NCBI GenBank assembly: GCA_025058345.1
Contig: JANXEN010000001.1
Coordinates: forward strand, 196,481 to 260,480
Source: Sulfolobales archaeon
GTDB lineage: Archaea; Thermoproteota; Thermoprotei_A; Sulfolobales; NBVN01
Direction: 5' to 3'
DNA length: 64,000 nucleotides
Each line of letters opens with the position of its first letter. Within the stretch, counting starts at the first letter, position 1. Below are positions 61,473 through 64,000 of the stretch, in pieces. A program made the position numbers and the translations under genes. The notes under the pieces were generated by a model. It saw nothing but the letters and a program-made list of their open reading frames with translations. It had not been told where the DNA came from and did not search any database.

Positions 61473-61778
61473 CTAAGATGCAGACTCTACAACCTGTTTC
61501 TCTATATCTGAATCATTAATTTTTATTAAGGCTTCTTCCTCCTTCTCTAAAGCGTTTAATAATTTATAACCTAACCCACTCAGTCTATAAACCCTGTAAT
61601 TACCTTTAGAATTCACTAGTTCCACTAAGCTGAGGGCTTCTAGAATGTGGAATGTTGCTAGTACCTCATATCTAGGTAGTCCAGTAGCGGCTACGACGTC
61701 GCCAGGAGTTACAACCCTATCCTTCATGCTTGAAAGTATGTGCTTAAGTCTAAGTCTGAATTCACTCAGCCTAACCAC
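61473..61778 (-). CDS. Winged-helix transcriptional regulator
   Basis: 101 aa. VVTPGDVVAATGLPRYEVLATFHILEALSLVELVNSKGNYRVYRLSGLGYKLLNAL is a clear wHTH with the recognition helix at about 33-48 and a wing at NSKGNYRVY. C-terminal acidic tail. Divergent to the second pilus operon; regulation of the pilin is possible. The A/T-rich gap holds a TATA (CTTTATAAG, about 61849) for the pilin. Confidence 0.78.
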   Translation of the reverse strand: MVRLSEFRLRLKHILSSMKDRVVTPGDVVAATGLPRYEVLATFHILEALSLVELVNSKGNYRVYRLSGLGYKLLNALEKEEEALIKINDSDIEKQVVESAS

Positions 61779-61883
61779 CGTTAATAAAGGTTATCATCAC
61801 ACATACCTAAAAAGGTTACACCTAATCAGCGATGCGGTTACAACACTTTATAAGTTGAGTAAAAGTAATGGGTGAGTTATTAA

Positions 61884-62345
61884 GTGGTAAGTAAGTATTA
61901 TAGGTCCTACATAAAGCGTGGTGTAAGTGATTTAATAATAGTTCTAGCGTTGATATCTGTAGCAATTCCCGTAACTCTCGCAGTTCAGCATTGGCTAACT
62001 TCCCAAGTAGGTAGGACCACCACATACTCAGTCACACCTAAAATCACCGCTAACCTAATATCAGCTAACTATAGAAATGGGAGCTTCACCGCCGTCATAG
62101 AAGTCATTAATAAAGGGGTCAACGACTTAAGCTTAAGTAACGTAAGTGCTACTGCCTTATTCGCGGATGGTTCTAATACAACAACTACTTTATCTCTAAT
62201 CTTCGGTGAACAAGTGCTTAAACCTAATGAGGAAGCAACAATGCTCTTAACGATTCCTAACGTTAAATCTAAGGCTATCCTGATAGTGATGGAGTTTAAG
62301 GATGTGACAGGTAGTAAATTACCGGTAGAGCTAGTTTTGAATTAG
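61884..62345 (+). CDS. Type IV pilin-like protein (second pilus locus)
   Basis: 153 aa. Class III signal with a 13-aa leader, IKRG|VSDLIIVLALISVAIPVTL, followed by one helix, then a beta-rich domain (TANLISANYRNGSFTAVIEVINKG). The mature N-terminus VSDLI differs from the VSPLV of the pilin at 17.9 kb, so the two loci are different systems. It precedes the second ATPase by 31 bp. TATA upstream. Confidence 0.82.
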   Translation: MVSKYYRSYIKRGVSDLIIVLALISVAIPVTLAVQHWLTSQVGRTTTYSVTPKITANLISANYRNGSFTAVIEVINKGVNDLSLSNVSATALFADGSNTTTTLSLIFGEQVLKPNEEATMLLTIPNVKSKAILIVMEFKDVTGSKLPVELVLN

Positions 62346-62376
62346 TGATTCCTAAACCATAAACTAATTTTTTGAG

Positions 62377-63705
62377 GTGATGTTTTTGAACGATTTTGAA
62401 ATCATTGACGAGTATAACGTTGGTATAGCTAACGTTAAAATAGTTAGATACTCCAGTAATTCCTATCAGTACTTAATAGAGGAGATCTTAGGTAAAGATG
62501 TTGAGGGAATGATCTCAAGAAACGTTGACTTTATATTAAATTCAATACCGCCCGGAAGCGACTTAGACGAACTTACGTTATCTAGAATCATCTCAGATGT
62601 TTTAAAAGTAAGTGGCGACGACTCCGTCAAATTCATATATGCCTTGAGGAAGGAACTAAAATATAAGAAGTTTCAGGTATTGATAGATGATCCGTACATA
62701 GAAGACATATCGGTCGCGGGAGTAGGCCCTGTATGGGTTAGGCATAGTAAGGTTTTGAAGATAGACCCTGACGCTGACTACATACCGACGAATGTGGTAT
62801 TAAGTGACTTCGACGAAGTTCTGAAGTACATCAACTTATTCGCTGAGAAGGCAAATAAAATAATATCTAAGTCTCTACCGATATTAGACGCAAATCTACC
62901 GGATGCTGATGGCGGACATAGAATTCATCTAGTGCTTCATGAAGTAAGCTTAGGGAGGCCTGAAATAACCATTAGGAAGAAGAGAGGTTACAGTACGTTA
63001 AGTATTAAATCTCTAATCGATGATGAAGTCTTACCGGATTCAGTAGCTAAATATTTAAACATGGTTATTAAGTCTAGGGGGAGTATAGTTATTGTCGGTC
63101 CCCCAGGGTCAGGTAAAACGACTCTTCTAAGGGCATTGCTCTACGAATTCATCCCCCCCACTTGGAAGATAGTGATAATAGAGGATACTCCTGAGATAGA
63201 TCCTCTCCCTCAAAGTAATTGGATTAGATACATAGTCCCTACAACTTTAGCGGCTGCGAACCACTTAGATCAGTTCGCCTTATCTAAAGCCGCGTTAAGA
63301 TCCTCAGTTAATAAGTACATAGTGGTTGGTGAAACTAGGGGTGCTGAAGCTCAAGTATTAGTGCAGGCTATGAACATGGGTTTAGGAGGTTTAACTACCT
63401 TCCATGGAGGGAACGTAAAGGAGGCAATAATAAGGCTTTCAGGACCTCCTATAGGTCTAAGCAACCATCAAATCAGCATGTTCTGGTCGTTCGTCACCGT
63501 TAATTTCGTATTTAGCGGTAAATCCGTCAAAAGAGCTGTGGTAAGTGTTGACGAACCAATATACGATGCTGAGACAGACAACATAATACTCAATAACATA
63601 TATTCCTTCGGGGACTGTTCCTCATTCGATGAATTAATTAAGAGAAGCATCAGGCTTAGAGGTGTTAGCTACGTACTTCAACATCAGTTAAGTTACACCG
63701 AGTAG
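62377..63705 (+). CDS. Type IV pilus/secretion ATPase (second locus)
   Basis: 442-aa TadA/PilB-family ATPase. Walker A GPPGSGKTT at about 242-250, Asp-box EDTPEIDPL, Walker B/Arg-finger VVGETRGAEAQVLVQ, and His-box GGLTTFHGGN. It is 86 aa shorter than the ATPase at 18.3 kb, missing part of the N-domain. It is likely to act in a different pilus or secretion system. A platform protein gene follows after 8 bp. Confidence 0.93.
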   Translation: MMFLNDFEIIDEYNVGIANVKIVRYSSNSYQYLIEEILGKDVEGMISRNVDFILNSIPPGSDLDELTLSRIISDVLKVSGDDSVKFIYALRKELKYKKFQVLIDDPYIEDISVAGVGPVWVRHSKVLKIDPDADYIPTNVVLSDFDEVLKYINLFAEKANKIISKSLPILDANLPDADGGHRIHLVLHEVSLGRPEITIRKKRGYSTLSIKSLIDDEVLPDSVAKYLNMVIKSRGSIVIVGPPGSGKTTLLRALLYEFIPPTWKIVIIEDTPEIDPLPQSNWIRYIVPTTLAAANHLDQFALSKAALRSSVNKYIVVGETRGAEAQVLVQAMNMGLGGLTTFHGGNVKEAIIRLSGPPIGLSNHQISMFWSFVTVNFVFSGKSVKRAVVSVDEPIYDAETDNIILNNIYSFGDCSSFDELIKRSIRLRGVSYVLQHQLSYTE

Positions 63706-63713
63706 ATGTTTTT

Positions 63714-64000
63714 ATGATTTCGCTTTTACATAGATATGTAGATGAGTTACAAGTACTTAGGGTTAAGGCAGGCCTTACTGCAGTAGGTAGGGATGAATTA
63801 ATTAAGTTGATAGTGAAGGATTCCTTAATAGTGCTGACTTTAATTGCAGTCGTATTTCTAGGTGTCAGTGCTTTCAATTACCATAATCATCAATTAACTT
63901 ATTGGTTTATTACAGCGTTAACCATAATGCCGATCCTAATACCCTACTTAAGGTATAAGCTGTTGATAAGACGTCGAAGTAAGATGCTTGAAAATGAGTT
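63714..64000 (+). CDS. Pilus platform protein, N-terminal part (runs off window)
   Basis: The window ends in an open frame. ATG 63714 begins 8 bp after the ATPase stop; 95 codons are visible. An N-terminal cytoplasmic helical part (LHRYVDELQVLRVKAGL) is followed by two hydrophobic helices (LIVLTLIAVVFLGVSAF; YWFITALTIMPILIPYL) and a basic loop (KLLIRRRSKML). This is the pattern of TadC/PilC proteins in this position. Not in the ORF track because it is truncated. Confidence 0.75.
   Translation, partial: MISLLHRYVDELQVLRVKAGLTAVGRDELIKLIVKDSLIVLTLIAVVFLGVSAFNYHNHQLTYWFITALTIMPILIPYLRYKLLIRRRSKMLENE

Overview
The window is archaeal, from a thermophilic member of the Thermoprotei (Crenarchaeota). 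The evidence is a Cren7 chromatin protein, an undivided RpoB with split RpoA1/RpoA2, TFB, a 4Fe-4S ABCE1, paired AdoMet-decarboxylase-fold genes, a class I lysyl-tRNA synthetase, a crenarchaeal-type SSB, tRNAs with introns, several C/D-box sRNAs, and A/T-rich TATA promoters with short or absent leaders. The order within the class cannot be settled from the sequence. I see no insertion sequence, prophage or CRISPR array.

Layout. 0.1-6 kb: signal peptidase, phosphoesterase, Cren7, a Nog1-like GTPase, a proteasome beta subunit, endonuclease V and riboflavin kinase, with two C/D sRNAs in the only large gap (1.8-2.3 kb). 6-7.9 kb: a three-gene membrane locus that looks like a crenarchaeal DNA-import (Ced-type) apparatus. 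8-14.9 kb: AdoMet decarboxylase, a candidate structured RNA, MTHFR, geranylgeranyl reductase, tRNA thiolation and wybutosine genes, ABCE1, L40e, and a tiny glutamate/tryptophan peptide gene. 15-22 kb: tRNA-Cys, small regulators, and a complete type IV pilus operon (RecA-fold protein, pilin, ATPase, two half-size platform proteins). 22.3-32 kb: tRNA-Lys, then rpoH-rpoB-rpoA1-rpoA2-rpl30e-nusA-rps12-rps7. 32-37 kb: AbrB protein, alcohol dehydrogenase, ferredoxin, a ThiN regulator, TFB, two tRNAs. 37-42 kb: the glycine cleavage system as divergent arms. 42-48 kb: NAD-kinase-like protein, a short TFB-related protein, arginine decarboxylase, tRNA-Thr, an aldolase, agmatinase, GlyRS. 48-57.6 kb: unknown conserved genes, the tRNA splicing endonuclease, UbiX, MetAP, DUF1512. 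57.7-58.5 kb: a minus-strand RNA cluster (candidate ncRNA, tRNA-Met, 5S rRNA, tRNA-Gln). 58.5-64 kb: LysRS, SSB, a PqqD-like protein, and the start of a second type IV pilus operon that runs off the window.

How the genes connect. Arginine decarboxylase, agmatinase and AdoMet decarboxylase supply putrescine and decarboxylated AdoMet for polyamines. GcvT/H/PA/PB and the MTHFR form a pterin one-carbon route. EndA is present together with five apparently intron-bearing tRNAs, at least three of them with insertions outside the usual 37/38 site. Two pilus loci and a Ced-like locus suggest a cell surface equipped for adhesion and DNA exchange.

The most notable items are the Glu/Trp peptide, the Ced-like locus with a motif shared between its pilin-like and channel-like proteins, the pilus operon with a degenerate KaiC/ArlH-like protein and split platform, two conserved genes with no canonical start codon, and several unannotated RNAs.
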